Assembly: GCF_006265175.1 (NCBI RefSeq)
Contig: NZ_VDCQ01000045.1
Coordinates: 1 to 64,000 of the forward strand
DNA length: 64,000 nucleotides
Origin: Paenibacillus hemerocallicola
GTDB taxonomy: Bacteria; Bacillota; Bacilli; Paenibacillales; NBRC-103111
Direction: 5' to 3'
In this document: positions 16,951-27,900 of the stretch, piece by piece
How the letters are laid out: every line of letters starts with the position of its first letter
How positions within the stretch are numbered: position 1 is the first letter of the stretch
Position numbers and translations under genes: made by a program
The notes under the pieces: model-generated
Told to the model about the DNA's origin: nothing
Database searches by the model: none
The model's input: the letters and a program-made list of their open reading frames with translations, nothing else

Positions 16951-18054
16951 ATGGCGAAGCATTCGACGGTGCAGATTGGATTAGGCGCTAGAGGCAAAAC
17001 CCAATTAATGGCATTTTTAGATAATCCCGATTATTTCGAGATTGTAGGGATATGCGATATTTTTCCGGAAAGTGTCGAAAAAGCAGGCAAACAATTTTCC
17101 ATCGATGAATCTAGACGGTATACGAATGCAGAAACAATGCTAGGCGAGTTGAGGCCGGATATCATGGCATTTGCCACAATGCCGGATGTACGCATTGAAA
17201 TGGTTGAATTGGCTGTCAAATATGGGGTGAAAGGCCTGATGTTTGAAAAGCCGATGGCCACTACTTTGGAGGATGCGCGCTATATTACGGATTTATGCAA
17301 TAAAAACGGCATTAAGGCGGTCGTATGTCATCAGCATAAATATCTTGCTTCCTTTCTAAAGCTTCGTGAAATGATCGATTCGGGTGAACTTGGAGAAATT
17401 TATCAGATCGATGCGGCCTGCCAGGCACATGCGTCGCAGCTGGGAACCCATTATATCGATTATATTTTATGGGCGAATAACAATCATAAGGCATTGAGTG
17501 TCGTAGGACATGTGCACGGAGACTTTTTCTTGAAGGACCACCACCCGTCGCCTGATTTTGTATTGGGTGAAATTGCTTTTGAGAACGGTGTGCGGTCCTA
17601 CTTCGACTGCGGCTATTTTTCAAAGCCGAAAACCAAACACAATGTCGGTTTCACCTATAAAGTGACAGAATCTCAATATTGGACCGATGACCGGCTGACC
17701 GTTTATGGAACGACCGGATACGCTTGGGCTGAATGCAACGGCCGTTGGGCCGCCTTTACTCCGCGTACCGGCGGTCAGGTTGTTTCGGGTCATTGTCAGA
17801 ATTTCTCCGATGAGCAACATCCTGCCCAAGCCAGATATACGCGTGATTTTGCGCTTTGGATGGACGAAGATTCGAAAGTGCATTCCAGCAACCTCAATAC
17901 CGCTTATCACGGATACGAAATTTTGGAATCCATGTATATGAGCGCTTTGGAGAGAACGAGAATAGATTTGCCGGTTACTTTTCCGCTAGAGTATGATGCT
18001 TTGGCAGAATTGAAGAAAATGTTAACGTCGGTAACCTATAAGAAATTTGAATAG
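16951..18054 (+). CDS. Gfo/Idh/MocA family oxidoreductase
   Basis: A 367-residue NAD(P)-dependent dehydrogenase. The N-terminal nucleotide-binding motif is VQIGLGARGKTQLMAFLDNP, and the catalytic-region lysine lies in GLMFEKPMATTLEDARYITD near residue 94. The second domain carries THYIDYILW near residue 165 (His typical of the family's active site). It is expected to act on a sugar or inositol derivative made soluble in the cytosol. It lies 63 bases after the cupin gene with a moderately spaced AAAGCGGGAAG site. Downstream, a flavoprotein gene of the same operon is truncated. It probably pairs with the dehydrogenase at 13514 in a two-step oxidation/reduction. Confidence 0.88.
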   Translation: MAKHSTVQIGLGARGKTQLMAFLDNPDYFEIVGICDIFPESVEKAGKQFSIDESRRYTNAETMLGELRPDIMAFATMPDVRIEMVELAVKYGVKGLMFEKPMATTLEDARYITDLCNKNGIKAVVCHQHKYLASFLKLREMIDSGELGEIYQIDAACQAHASQLGTHYIDYILWANNNHKALSVVGHVHGDFFLKDHHPSPDFVLGEIAFENGVRSYFDCGYFSKPKTKHNVGFTYKVTESQYWTDDRLTVYGTTGYAWAECNGRWAAFTPRTGGQVVSGHCQNFSDEQHPAQARYTRDFALWMDEDSKVHSSNLNTAYHGYEILESMYMSALERTRIDLPVTFPLEYDALAELKKMLTSVTYKKFE

Positions 18055-18092
18055 TCAGTGTTTAAGGCGGAGTACGCCAAGCTGAAAAAACC

Positions 18093-18308
18093 ATGAAGCG
18101 GGATAGGAGATTGAGCCATGGGCTAGAACCGGAGCGTACGATCAGCCTCTTCGGGGAGTATGATGTGGTTGTTTGCGGCGGCGGACCTGCGGGAATCGCA
18201 GCCGCCCTTTCCCACCGGCAGGCAGGGCTTAAAGGCGCCGCACGCTATCGGGACGTGCCGGGCGCGGCCGTATCCGCGGAGATGAAACGGCGCGACTACC
18301 TTCTGTAG
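18093..18308 (+). pseudogene. Truncated FAD-dependent oxidoreductase N-terminus
   Basis: The 71-codon frame contains a dinucleotide-binding motif, YDVVVCGGGPAGIAAALS, at residues 23-40, the hallmark of FAD-dependent oxidoreductases that follow Gfo/Idh genes in sugar operons. The frame degrades after HRQAGL and stops, while intact family members exceed 400 residues. No continuation was found in other frames up to 18400. It was probably the last gene of the 13.5-18 kb operon. Confidence 0.6.
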
Positions 18309-18399
18309 AGGATTGGACTGACCCGTTAGGGGACTGCTACCCGAAGAGCGGTCCAAGACATCGTTGTGAAAAAAAGCTGGTATCAATGGGGCATTTGTT

Positions 18400-18747
18400 C
18401 CAAAGATTCAGGAGGCAGTCAAGATCGAGCGTACAATCGGCAATTGCCCATTCGCACTGCCGCCCCACGAAATCCCCGTTATTCCGATCCTTTTCGTTCC
18501 CCCTCCGACTTGTCGGGAACGTTTCCCTCCAGATCCGTGGCAATTGCGGCGTATCCCCGCTTCATCCATATATGGACCCCATTCTTCATAGGCGGTGCCC
18601 CCGTCTCCGTGTACGAGAACGACGGACGGCACCTTCATAAAAAATAGAACGGTTGCCGTTTGCGGCTTTAACGTCGGACGGATATATGCGGCGCGGGGAA
18701 CGTTGCAATTGCTCCTTGTTCCACTGCGACAAGAACGGTCTGTCCAT
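18400..18747 (-). pseudogene. Decayed alpha/beta hydrolase gene
   Basis: A GGGGAGGAG site and ATG at 18747 open a frame MDRPFLSQWNKEQLQRSPRR. It shifts near 18645 to VPSVVLVHGDGGTAYEEWGP, which holds the HGDGG oxyanion-hole motif of dienelactone hydrolase or acetyl esterase-like enzymes. Another shift follows, and KRIGITGISWGG, the nucleophile elbow GISWGG, appears near 18440. The three pieces in order are the start, oxyanion hole and nucleophile of one hydrolase, broken by at least two frameshifts and truncated after the elbow. Confidence 0.6.
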
Positions 18748-18935
18748 CTTAATGACTCCTCCCCTATGAGCTGCATGGCTCTGCTCCCAACGTATCAAAT
18801 AGAGGCTTGGTGTACTTGGATTTTATTCGGCAATCGAACGTCCATGTCCATCGGCGTATGTAACGGATTTGAACATAATTGACCTTATGTTGTGAGGGAG
18901 TGCGCCCAGTCCTTGCAAAGACGCCCTTGCAACGA

Positions 18936-19865
18936 TCAAAAGGTGATATGGTCGTGCTCCCACTCCTTGTTGGCTCGGAATTGATGCGGTGTGGCGCCGA
19001 ACGAGCTGCGGAATACTTTGCAAAAATAGCTGCTGTGCGCATAGCCGATTTCTTGGGCGATTTGCTCGACGGACCAAGAGGTGGAGCGCAAAAGGTGAAC
19101 GGCATGATCCATGCGGATCTTGGTCAAATATTGTACGGTCGTTAGCCCCGTGCATTGGCGGAACAGACGCAAAAAATGATACTTGGACAGGCCCAACTGC
19201 TCGGCCAACTGCTCCATGCCTTCGACTTGCGCGTAATGATCATGGAAATAATGGACGGCCTGGACAATGGCAGGCGGCCAATTTTTCATCGCCGGACGGG
19301 AGGCGAAGAAGTGGCGGCAGCATTCCATGAGAAAGCGGTAAGCCATCTCGGAAGCGCGGTAGCCATCCCGGATCTGTGACTGACTGGCCTGACGGTGCAC
19401 TTCCAGCAGCGTGCGAATCGGTGCGCTGTCGATATCCAGTGTCAGCACTTGGCCGAAACGGGAAGTAATCCGTTGCCAGCATTCTTGGACATAAGGGCCG
19501 TACAGGTTCATGAATGCAAATGCCCATGATGTGCTGTGATCGGGCAAGTAATAGGCGTGATCGCTGGGAAGCTTGACGAAGAAGGCCTCGCCCGGGTGGA
19601 GTTCGTGAATCTCTTCCCCGATCCGGATCGCTCCGAATCCGGACAAGGTGTACTGGAAGATGAAGTGGCCTTCCAGAAAGCGCCGCATCAGGCCGTGCTG
19701 CCGGTAAGCTGTGGTGAAGCGTTCATCGATCCCGATGGAATTCAGCTGTACCAGGGTTCCCGGCGTATTGCGCACAAAGCGAAAGTCGAAGCATTGCAAT
19801 GCACTGTTGTCTGCGTATTGACGCTCCTGTTCTGTAAGCGAATAGGGAGGCGACCACGGTTTCAT
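18936..19865 (-). CDS. AraC family transcriptional regulator
   Basis: A 309-residue cytosolic regulator. Residues 30-130 form a cupin-type sensor (FIFQYTLSGFGAIRIGEEIH, ELHPGEAFFVKLPSDHAYYL) that probably binds a sugar. The last 100 residues carry two helix-turn-helix motifs (MEQLAEQLGLSKYHFLRLFR and VEQIAQEIGYAHSSYFCKVF, ending TPHQFR). The ATG at 19865 is chosen over a GTG nine bases earlier because its spacing to GAAAGG fits better. It is divergent from the sugar-binding lipoprotein at 20069, with 203 bases between, so it most likely activates the 20069-23663 operon. Confidence 0.88.
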   Translation of the reverse strand: MKPWSPPYSLTEQERQYADNSALQCFDFRFVRNTPGTLVQLNSIGIDERFTTAYRQHGLMRRFLEGHFIFQYTLSGFGAIRIGEEIHELHPGEAFFVKLPSDHAYYLPDHSTSWAFAFMNLYGPYVQECWQRITSRFGQVLTLDIDSAPIRTLLEVHRQASQSQIRDGYRASEMAYRFLMECCRHFFASRPAMKNWPPAIVQAVHYFHDHYAQVEGMEQLAEQLGLSKYHFLRLFRQCTGLTTVQYLTKIRMDHAVHLLRSTSWSVEQIAQEIGYAHSSYFCKVFRSSFGATPHQFRANKEWEHDHITF

Positions 19866-20068
19866 CTCGCGCACAACCTTTCGTTCAATAGCAATTTTGT
19901 GTTATTTTCAGCAGAAAGCAGTCGTTGAGATTGCCGATTTCGTCGGTTATATTAGACCTATCCTACCATACGGCGAGGGAGAGGCCAAGAAGGAGAAGCG
20001 CATTTTTGTGCTGTTTTTGTTCGTATCGCCGAATTTTGCGAAAGACAGGAAAGGGAGGTAACGCAGGA

Positions 20069-21400
20069 ATGAGAATTCAGACAAGGCGAGGCGGCAAGGC
20101 TGCCTGGACGCTGCTTGCGGCGTTGGCTTTGACCGCTTGCGGCCAGGGGACAGAGAAAGGCCCGGAGCAGGCCGGTACAGAGCCGGCAGACGAATCGAAG
20201 GAAAAGAAAGCGGTCACGGTGAGTATGTACATCCATGCGAATATTTTGGATGAAGCCGATTTGAACAAGTACGTGATCGGGCCGCTCAAAGAAAAGCTAC
20301 CGCATGTGATGCTGGAGGTTACTCGCGACGGCAAGGGGTACCAGATCCAAGACGTACTGTCGACCGGTTCTTTCCCGGATTTGATCGTGACCAGCAATCC
20401 GCACATTCCGACCTTCAAGGACGCGGCGCTCGTAACCGACATTGCGGAGTATGTCCGCAAGCAGAAGATCGATTTGAATGCGGTGGACCCGGCGCTTATC
20501 GAAGCGATCCGGATGAACAGCCCGACGGGCGAATTGTATGGTCTGCCCTTCCGGCAAAATTTGGGCGTCCTGGTTTCCAATCTGGATCTATTCGACAAAT
20601 TCGGCTTACCGTACCCGACAGACGGCATGTCATTTGACGACGTGCTGGAAGTGGGCAAAAAGCTGACCCGAATGGATGGCGGGACGCACTATATCGGCTT
20701 TGACCCCGGCAACGTGCCGAACAATATGTCCACGCTGCTTGCTTTGCCCTTTGCCGATCCGAAGACTCATAAAGCCGTATTTGACAGCGAAGGCTGGCGC
20801 ACCGTGTTTGATTTTTTGAAAAGCGCTTACGAGGTGCCGAACTTTATCGGACCCAACAAGGAATACCAGTATGCAAGCCTGTTTGCGACCGAAAGAAGGG
20901 TGGCGATGCAAAATACGTGGGTGCTGGGCGTCGCGGTAGCGGCAAGCCAAGGCAACTATGCGGGCATGAAGTGGGACATGGTTTCCAGTCCGAATTTCAA
21001 GGGGCATGTCGGAAAAGGCCGCGAGGCGGACGTCCATCTGATGATGCTGTCCAAGCTGAGCAAGCAGCCGGAGGCGGCGATGGAAGTGATGAACATGATG
21101 CTGTCGATGGATGTGCAAAGCATGTTCTCCCGGGACGGACGTCCTGGCGTGCTGAATCACAAGGAGATTGAACAGCAGTTTGCTTCCGGCATCGAGGCGT
21201 TCAAAGGGAAAAATATCGCCGGCATTTTCAAATCCAAGCCGATTCGCCCTCATGAGGTATCGCCGTACGACGCCAAGCTAAGATCGTTGATTGAATCGAC
21301 CAAAGTGGAATTTATACTGGGAGGCAAGGATTTGAATACGTATGTTCGCGATCTGCAGGAGAAAGCCAACCAGACGATTGAAGCCATGCGCAAACAGTAG
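20069..21400 (+). CDS. ABC sugar-transport extracellular binding lipoprotein (family 1)
   Basis: A 443-residue lipoprotein: basic start MRIQTRRGGKAAW, hydrophobic core and lipobox LALTAC. The mature SBP_bac_1 domain carries the local family motif as NLDLFDKFGLPYPTDGMSFD near residue 171 and ends DLNTYVRDLQEKANQTIE. The ATG at 20069 has GGGAGG about 9 bases upstream. It is followed 58 bases later by a secreted glycoside hydrolase, suggesting that the enzyme releases the sugar this protein captures. No permease is present nearby. Control is likely by the divergent AraC protein. Confidence 0.88.
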   Translation: MRIQTRRGGKAAWTLLAALALTACGQGTEKGPEQAGTEPADESKEKKAVTVSMYIHANILDEADLNKYVIGPLKEKLPHVMLEVTRDGKGYQIQDVLSTGSFPDLIVTSNPHIPTFKDAALVTDIAEYVRKQKIDLNAVDPALIEAIRMNSPTGELYGLPFRQNLGVLVSNLDLFDKFGLPYPTDGMSFDDVLEVGKKLTRMDGGTHYIGFDPGNVPNNMSTLLALPFADPKTHKAVFDSEGWRTVFDFLKSAYEVPNFIGPNKEYQYASLFATERRVAMQNTWVLGVAVAASQGNYAGMKWDMVSSPNFKGHVGKGREADVHLMMLSKLSKQPEAAMEVMNMMLSMDVQSMFSRDGRPGVLNHKEIEQQFASGIEAFKGKNIAGIFKSKPIRPHEVSPYDAKLRSLIESTKVEFILGGKDLNTYVRDLQEKANQTIEAMRKQ

Positions 21401-21458
21401 CGTGCAGACTTGGCAAGCCGTATCCATCCGATCCAACGAAGGAGTTGAAGCAGAGAGT

Positions 21459-23663
21459 ATGGTCCTCCAGCTGAAAAGTAAACGATTGCTCAGGGCAATT
21501 GCGTTCAGTGGACTGTTGTGGTTTGTTCTGTATGGAGCTGGTCTGCCGGCAAACGCAGAGACGGAGGCGGAAGGGAATTTGTTGATCAATCCGGGTTTTG
21601 AAGAAAGCGAAGACGGGATTCGGGCACATCCGTGGCGTGCCAGCCTGGCGTGGGGCGGTTTGACGAAGAGAACGACGGAAGCGGCCCGAACAGGAGACTA
21701 CGGAGTTTCCATCGAAACCGGCGTCAACAATAATCCGTGGGTCAGCCAGCTGATCCCGGTTGAGGAAGGCGCGACCTATCGGCTGCGGGCATGGTTTCGC
21801 TCGACCGCAGGTGCAACGGGGAGGACGGCATTCAAGCTGGAGTATTACGCCAATGCGACTCCTTCCCTTCAAAGCTTTGTAGGCGATTATGCCTGGAATG
21901 AATCATCGGCCAAAATGAATGGCCAGTGGCATCAGATGGAAGCGGTCCATGCTGCGCCGGAAGGTGCGCAATACGCGTTGTTTTATGTGCGTTTGAACGG
22001 TACCGGGAAGGTATACTTTGACGATACCGCAGTGACGAAGATTCAGGATCGGCAACGGATTCGGGTTTATACAGACGAGGTGTTCTACTACCCGGAACGG
22101 ACCGAGGCGACGATTATGGCCGAGATCGTTGCGCCGAGCGGAGGATACGCCAATTATCGCGTCGACATCCAGCTGTTCGATGAACAGGACACGATGGTAT
22201 GGAGCGAGATGAATGTGGCTGCGGCGGCTCAAGTGGGAGCATCATTCAACCCTGCACTTGTGATGACGGACATACAGGCTCCTTACGAGGCGACCGTTGT
22301 TTTGAGAGATCCGCTTGGCGCGGAGCTCGAGCGGCAGGTACGTACGATTTATCGTTGGGAACGGCCGACGACGATCCCGGAGCACGGCATCATTCAGGTG
22401 GACGGCCAACCCTTCTTTCCGGTCATTGCCTACCACGCGCCTGTATCGACCTTCTCTTACTTGAAGGAGATCGGCGTCAATACCGTGCAAGCCAATGCGA
22501 CTTCCAGTGTAAGCGCTATTACGGAACGACTGAACGCGGCTGAGCAGCATGGCTTGAAGGTGCTGGTTCCCTTTTACAACAACATGAAGGTTACGGAAAA
22601 TTATCCTTTCATCCGCACGGCGGTTCCCGCGATCAAGAACCATCCGGCCTTGCTCGGGTATATGATCATGGATGAGCCGACCTATAACGGGATCGGGCAG
22701 GAAGAATTGCTTGGTGCCTACGAAATTATCCGTTCGCTGGACCGGGATCATCCGACCTATATGGTGGAAAACCAGAGGACGGCATTTGAATCGACCGGAC
22801 AGGCGACGGATATTTTGGTCAGCGACTTGTATCCGTTTCGACCGAACGAAGTGCTGCCGATCCGGCGCGTCGGGGACGACATTCGGGAAGCGATTGAAGC
22901 GGTTCGGGGAGACAAGCCGGTTTGGAACATCCTGCAAACGTTTCGAACCGGAACATGGAGTTATTTGCCGACGATTGAAGAAGTGAGGAATATGGGGCAT
23001 CAGTCTTTTCTGGCGGGGGCGAAGGGCATCGGTTTCTACTCGATTACCGATCCGGATTGGTCGTTGAAAGATTCGGTTCTGTGGCCGGGGCTGACTGCCT
23101 TTAAAGAAGAAATCGATTTGATGCGGGAACTGCTTCTCTATGGGAACCGGACGCATACAACGATCGGCGAGCATGTGCAGTGGGGAATCTGGACGAAGGC
23201 CGACGAGCAATTCGCGATTGTGATCAATACCTCTTCCGAGCAGCGGCAAGCCACGCTTCCCCTCGGTCAGGCGGCAAGCGTCGTCGAACAGATCTATGGC
23301 GGCACGGCTGGAACGTACGAAGTGCTGCTGCCGGAACCGGAAGTGACGCTGGCTCCGCTGCAGACGATCGTTTACCGCATCGTGCCAAAGGAGGAAGAAT
23401 CGCTTTCTATGGCAGACACGATTGCGCTGCTGCAGGGAGCAGGCGAAATCAATTCTGTCCTTGCGGGACACCTGCACTACCGCATAAGCATTATCGCACT
23501 GCTGATGCAGCAGGGAGAGGCTGTGCAAGCGACCGCTTATATCGAGGATTTGATTCGCTACATCCGTGACCCGTCTCTCGCCGCCCAAGGCTTGATTACA
23601 ACAAAGGCGACTCGGCAGTTGGAAGAGAAAGCCGGAGAGTTGTTGCGCCAACTGAATGCGTAG
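21459..23663 (+). CDS. Secreted glycoside hydrolase with N-terminal carbohydrate-binding domain
   Basis: A 734-residue exported protein. The signal peptide (FSGLLWFVLYGAGLPANA) ends near residue 32. Residues 35-190 resemble a CBM4/9-type beta-sandwich (NLLINPGFEESEDG; AWFRSTAGATG; VYFDDTAVTK). From about residue 300 comes a TIM barrel of the GH-A type (IIQVDGQPFFPVIAYHAP, GVNTVQANATS, a probable acid/base Glu in LGYMIMDEPTYNG, and AGAKGIGFYSITDPDW). The C-terminal part is a beta domain and helices. I cannot assign a CAZy family; beta-galactosidase-like is the closest impression. It is in an operon with the binding lipoprotein upstream. Confidence 0.78.
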   Translation: MVLQLKSKRLLRAIAFSGLLWFVLYGAGLPANAETEAEGNLLINPGFEESEDGIRAHPWRASLAWGGLTKRTTEAARTGDYGVSIETGVNNNPWVSQLIPVEEGATYRLRAWFRSTAGATGRTAFKLEYYANATPSLQSFVGDYAWNESSAKMNGQWHQMEAVHAAPEGAQYALFYVRLNGTGKVYFDDTAVTKIQDRQRIRVYTDEVFYYPERTEATIMAEIVAPSGGYANYRVDIQLFDEQDTMVWSEMNVAAAAQVGASFNPALVMTDIQAPYEATVVLRDPLGAELERQVRTIYRWERPTTIPEHGIIQVDGQPFFPVIAYHAPVSTFSYLKEIGVNTVQANATSSVSAITERLNAAEQHGLKVLVPFYNNMKVTENYPFIRTAVPAIKNHPALLGYMIMDEPTYNGIGQEELLGAYEIIRSLDRDHPTYMVENQRTAFESTGQATDILVSDLYPFRPNEVLPIRRVGDDIREAIEAVRGDKPVWNILQTFRTGTWSYLPTIEEVRNMGHQSFLAGAKGIGFYSITDPDWSLKDSVLWPGLTAFKEEIDLMRELLLYGNRTHTTIGEHVQWGIWTKADEQFAIVINTSSEQRQATLPLGQAASVVEQIYGGTAGTYEVLLPEPEVTLAPLQTIVYRIVPKEEESLSMADTIALLQGAGEINSVLAGHLHYRISIIALLMQQGEAVQATAYIEDLIRYIRDPSLAAQGLITTKATRQLEEKAGELLRQLNA

Positions 23664-23699
23664 GACGGTTCGGTGCAAAAGAAAAACATGCAAGCGCGC

Positions 23700-23739
23700 C
23701 TCTGCTCCCCGTCGTTTTCGCGGGAGGCAGAGGTTTTTC
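23700..23739 (+). terminator. Rho-independent terminator
   Basis: CCTCTGC (23700-23706) pairs with GCAGAGG (23728-23734), with further pairing inside, followed by five Ts. It ends the 20069-23663 operon. Confidence 0.8.
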
Positions 23740-23786
23740 GGGCTACTAATAAATTGGCTAGACGGCTCTGCTTTTTGGGGAACGGA

Positions 23787-24326
23787 TCAGTGCTTGAACT
23801 GCAAAATTTGCTCATTGCTCTCTTGCAGCTGTTTGGCCAGCATAACGATCTGTCCCGTATGATAGCTGTAATGGTTCGCCAGACCAAGCAGGACGAGCAG
23901 CGTTTTTTGCGGCTTGTAGGCCGGATGGGAACTATAGTTCGCGCCGTGCTGAAGCATACGTTGCCAATCGTCCGGCTTGAAATACATCGGAATTTCTTGA
24001 TCCAGCTCTTGGTCGGTGACTGCCTCCAATATTTCTTTGGACTGTGTCCTTACAAGCCTCAGCTTCTCCAAAAGCTCTGCCGCACTTAAGCCGCCCTCGG
24101 CTGTGAATTCCAGCGTCCGCTCGCGGACCAGCTCTTTGCCGCCGATCGCGCTCGAGACGCGCTGGTATTCCGCCCCCGCCAAATGCAAGCATAAGTTGCC
24201 GACACTATTGGTAGATTCACGGAAACGCTTCCAAACAAGCTCATCCGATAAACGCTGCAGTGAAGCGCTTATCTTTTGTAAATCTCCATCCATCATTTGC
24301 AGCGTGTATGCGACTAAATTGTTCAT
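23787..24326 (-). CDS. DinB-family protein
   Basis: A 179-residue four-helix-bundle protein of the DinB/DUF1572 type. Metal-binding histidines appear at the expected places: NLCLHLAGAEYQRV near residue 50 and LLGLANHYSYHTGQIV near residue 155 (HxxxH). Members include bacillithiol-dependent transferases and stress proteins of unknown role. The ATG at 24326 follows GGGAGG by 8 bases. A longer reading frame upstream lacks a site. It is convergent with the glycosidase operon and shows no link to the sugar genes. Confidence 0.85.
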   Translation of the reverse strand: MNNLVAYTLQMMDGDLQKISASLQRLSDELVWKRFRESTNSVGNLCLHLAGAEYQRVSSAIGGKELVRERTLEFTAEGGLSAAELLEKLRLVRTQSKEILEAVTDQELDQEIPMYFKPDDWQRMLQHGANYSSHPAYKPQKTLLVLLGLANHYSYHTGQIVMLAKQLQESNEQILQFKH

Positions 24327-24559
24327 CCTTGTTCCTCCCGCCCGTATTCGCCCCCAAATTTCCCGAATCGTTGCACCACCGGAGATAAATAGCTGCTGCC
24401 ATTTCATCTCTTATCTCCTCCGATGACAGTGGTGTTACCTATTCAAGATTGTATATATTCGGGGTTTCCCGCAAAGGATTTGGAATTGGCTCCGAAGTGA
24501 GGCTCCACTTTGTCGGGTTAATGTTATTCCATTGTATCATAGGTTTGAGGACTCGGCGA

Positions 24560-24813
24560 AAGGAATAAAGGAAGCAACCCGGAAAATGCGGGAATCGTCC
24601 TCGTCCAACCAAATCGGCGACAGAAATGCCATCGGGTACGATGAGCGATCGCGGCAGCAGTCCTACGACTCTGGCCAACTGCTTGGACGGAATGGTGACG
24701 ATCGGCTTTCCGTCAAGCTTGATTTGGCCGGATGCCGGCTTTATTAACCTTGCCAATGTTTTGAGAAGCGTGGATTTCCCGCAGGCGTTGGCTCCGATAA
24801 CGAAAAATCCCAT
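24560..24813 (-). pseudogene. N-terminal fragment of a FecE-type siderophore ABC ATPase
   Basis: The frame begins MGFFVIGANACGKSTLLKTL, a Walker A motif (GANACGKST; the usual form is GANGCGKST), and continues with LIKPASGQIKLDGKPI, then LARVVGLLP and VADLVGRGRFPH, the standard order in iron-siderophore importers. Q-loop onward is lost. The 5' end lacks the first beta strands and any ribosome binding site. Walker B and signature motifs are absent, so it is a decayed remnant. It may once have served a siderophore system like that at 8.5-11.3 kb. Confidence 0.65.
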
Positions 24814-24938
24814 ATGAAAAAATCGCAACAATTACTATAGGCCCAGTCACCTGCATGTGCCACTTTCTTTGGAGTGGTGTCGAAGTCCTATCCTAGAAAA
24901 AGGAATGTAGAGAATGATGTAGAATATTTACGACTATT

Positions 24939-27900
24939 ATGAAAAAAATTCATATTGCCACAGCTATCTTCGCATTTATTTCACTATTGACGATCGGCCG
25001 TCTCGTCTGGCTCGACCTCTTTAAGCCTTCGGGCCAGCCTTATGCCGCGAACGGAAAGCTTGATTTGCAAAATTGGGAAGCAACGTCCAATGGGACAATT
25101 ACCTTAGACGGAGAGTGGGAATTTTATCCTAACGTCCTTCTGATGTCCCAAAAGCAGGAACTTGGACGTCTATCCGAAACCGCGGTGAAAATTGACGTCC
25201 CCTCAAGTTGGAATGAACGGGTGCAACCCGGCACATTGACGCCTTATGGTTTTGGCAGCTATCGCCTGACCATTCATGTGGCTTCCGAGGATGAGGTGTA
25301 CAGCATCTATGTGCCAAGTGTACGCAGTTCCTCGGAGTTGTATATCAACGGCAAGCGGATGGCCTCTTCCGGTCGGCCGGCGAGCACGGCGGAGAAGTAT
25401 CAGGCAGGAAATTTGCCGTACATTGCGACCTTCACGGCGGACAAACAACGTACGATTGAGCTGGTCATTCAGGCAGCCAACTATTCCGATCCACGGAGCG
25501 GGGGACTGATACGATCACTTAAATTCGGTACAGATGAAGCGATATATCGCGAAAAGCAGCTCTCTATGGCGACACAGTATCTAATCGCAGCTGCGCTTAT
25601 CATTCAGGTAGCCTACCTGATCATCTTCTATGTCATTGAGCGGAGGAGCTTTTGGCTTTACTTTGCCCTTGCTTTACTGAGCTTTACCATCATCATGTTG
25701 AATAGCAGCGAAGACAAATTATTACACCAGTGGCTGCAGATCTCCTACGCTTGGGGCTACAAAATTCTGTGTCTATCGCTTACGGTTTTAATGTATTCGC
25801 TGCTGCGCATGACCAGCAATCAGTTGCCTGCGGCGTGGCGAGTCCCTTTCGTGCGTGTGTACAGCGCAATGAACGTCATCGGGATCACGGCGAGCATCGC
25901 GTTGCCGCCCCAGAACAGCGAAGCCTTGCAGTATGTCATCTTCTTTTGTGCAGCGCCTGTGATCATCCTGCTGGTCGTATCGGTACTGCGCATGGCGGTG
26001 CGGGGCATTATCGGCAGTTTGATGCAGTTTCTGGCATTCCTGGCGTTTGCCAATCATATGGTATGGTGGTTTATCTTCATCTTCACTGGAATCAAAATCA
26101 TCTATTACCCGTTTGATCTGATTCTGGCTATGATTTTGTTATCATCGATCTGGATCAGGCGCTATTATTTCATGTATACCGAGCAGAGGGAGCTTACCGC
26201 GAAGCTCGAAGAGGTCAACCGGAAAAAAGACGAGTTTCTTGCCAATACGTCCCATGAGCTGCGTAACCCGCTGCACGGGATGATCAGCATGTCCCAGGTC
26301 GTGCTGGAGCGGGAGCGGGACATGATCAGCGATAATAGCATCCGTGAAATGGAGACGATGCTGAAGGTCGGTCGGAGAATGTCGTTCATGCTTCATGATC
26401 TGCTCGACATCGTACATTTGAAGGATAGCAGTCTAAGGCTTCAGTTAACGGGTGTTGCTCTGCAGCCAGTCGTCAGCGGAGTGATGGACATGATCCGGTT
26501 TATGGCGGACGGCAAGCCGATTGTGCTGAAGAACCGGGTGGCCGAGGTATTCCCGAGCGTGCTGGCCGATGAGAACCGTCTGATCCAGATTTTATTTAAT
26601 TTGCTGCATAATGCGATAAAATTCACCGATCAAGGCGAGATCGTCGTGGAAGCGCGTACCGAGAAAAACAGGGCGTTTATCACCGTATCGGATACCGGAG
26701 TGGGCATGGATAAGGAGACGCTGCGCCGGGTTTTTGAGCCGTACGAGCAAGCCGGTGCGAGGTACGGCTATGAGGGAGGCTTCGGTCTTGGGCTGAGTAT
26801 ATGCAAGCAGTTGGTCGAACTGCATGGAGGAACAATCGAAGTCCAATCGACTCCCGCTCAAGGCTCGCATTTCGTCTTTTCGTTAGCGCTCGATCGCATC
26901 GTTGAGGAGAACGAGGCCGCAAAGCAAACGGCTTATGCCAAAGAAGAAGCGATCGAAGAAGCAGACAAGGAACAACCGCAATCGATCGACTTCTCGTACA
27001 TGGCGGTCACGTCGGCCCAGACGGATCCGGTCAAGCGCTACGTGAAGGACAAGCCTCGCATACTGACTGTAGATGACGACGCCTTGAATTTGAAGGTGCT
27101 CGCGTCCCTTCTTTCCGGCGAAGAGTATGCGTTGACTGCCGTTACAAGCGGCGAAGCCGCCTTGGGAGTGCTTGAGGAAAAGGAATGGGACCTTGTGATT
27201 ACAGACATTATGATGCCGAGAATGTCTGGGTATGAGCTTACGCGGCAAATACGCGCGCGATATACAGTGTCGGAGCTACCGGTTTTGGTGCTGACTGCCC
27301 GTACCCGGCCAGAGGATATTGAGAACGGCTTCCTCGTCGGTGCGAATGATTACGTCACGAAGCCGGTCGAGGCCAGAGAGCTGCGTGCCAGAGTACAGGC
27401 ATTGACTCAGCTGACAAGTTCGTCTCGCGAGCGCATTCGCATGGAGGCGGCGTGGCTGCAAGCGCAGATTGAGCCTCACTTTTTCCTTAACACCTTAAAC
27501 TCGATTGCTGCTTTACATATGGTTGATCCGGAACAGATGCTTCTGCTGATTGAGCATTTTGCAGATTTTTTACGGGAGAAATTCAAGTTCCAGAATGTTG
27601 GCGAGCTAGTCTCCTTGAGGGATGAGCTGACGCTTGTGCGGTCCTATTTGTTCATTGAGCAGACAAGATTCGACTGGCTGCATGTGGAATGGGAGACGGA
27701 CAACGGCTTGGAACTGCTGCAGATTCCGCCTTATTCGATTCAGCCTCTTGTGGAAAATGCGATCCGTCACGGTCTGATGAAGCACGGGCAATCCGTCACG
27801 GTACGCATTAAGCTCGCGAAACGTGAAGACGGTGCGGAAATATCCGTTATCGACAACGGTATAGGCATGGAGGAGGAAAGAGTGGCAATGTTGCTGAAAT

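Noticed and set aside
18366-18647. Plus-strand frame opposite the decayed hydrolase
   Set aside because: The minus strand carries ordered hydrolase motifs (HGDGG, GISWGG); the plus frame is their shadow.
22242-23693. Minus-strand open frame of 483 codons opposite the secreted glycosidase
   Set aside because: No domain, no start site; it is the antisense shadow of a clearly homologous plus-strand enzyme.
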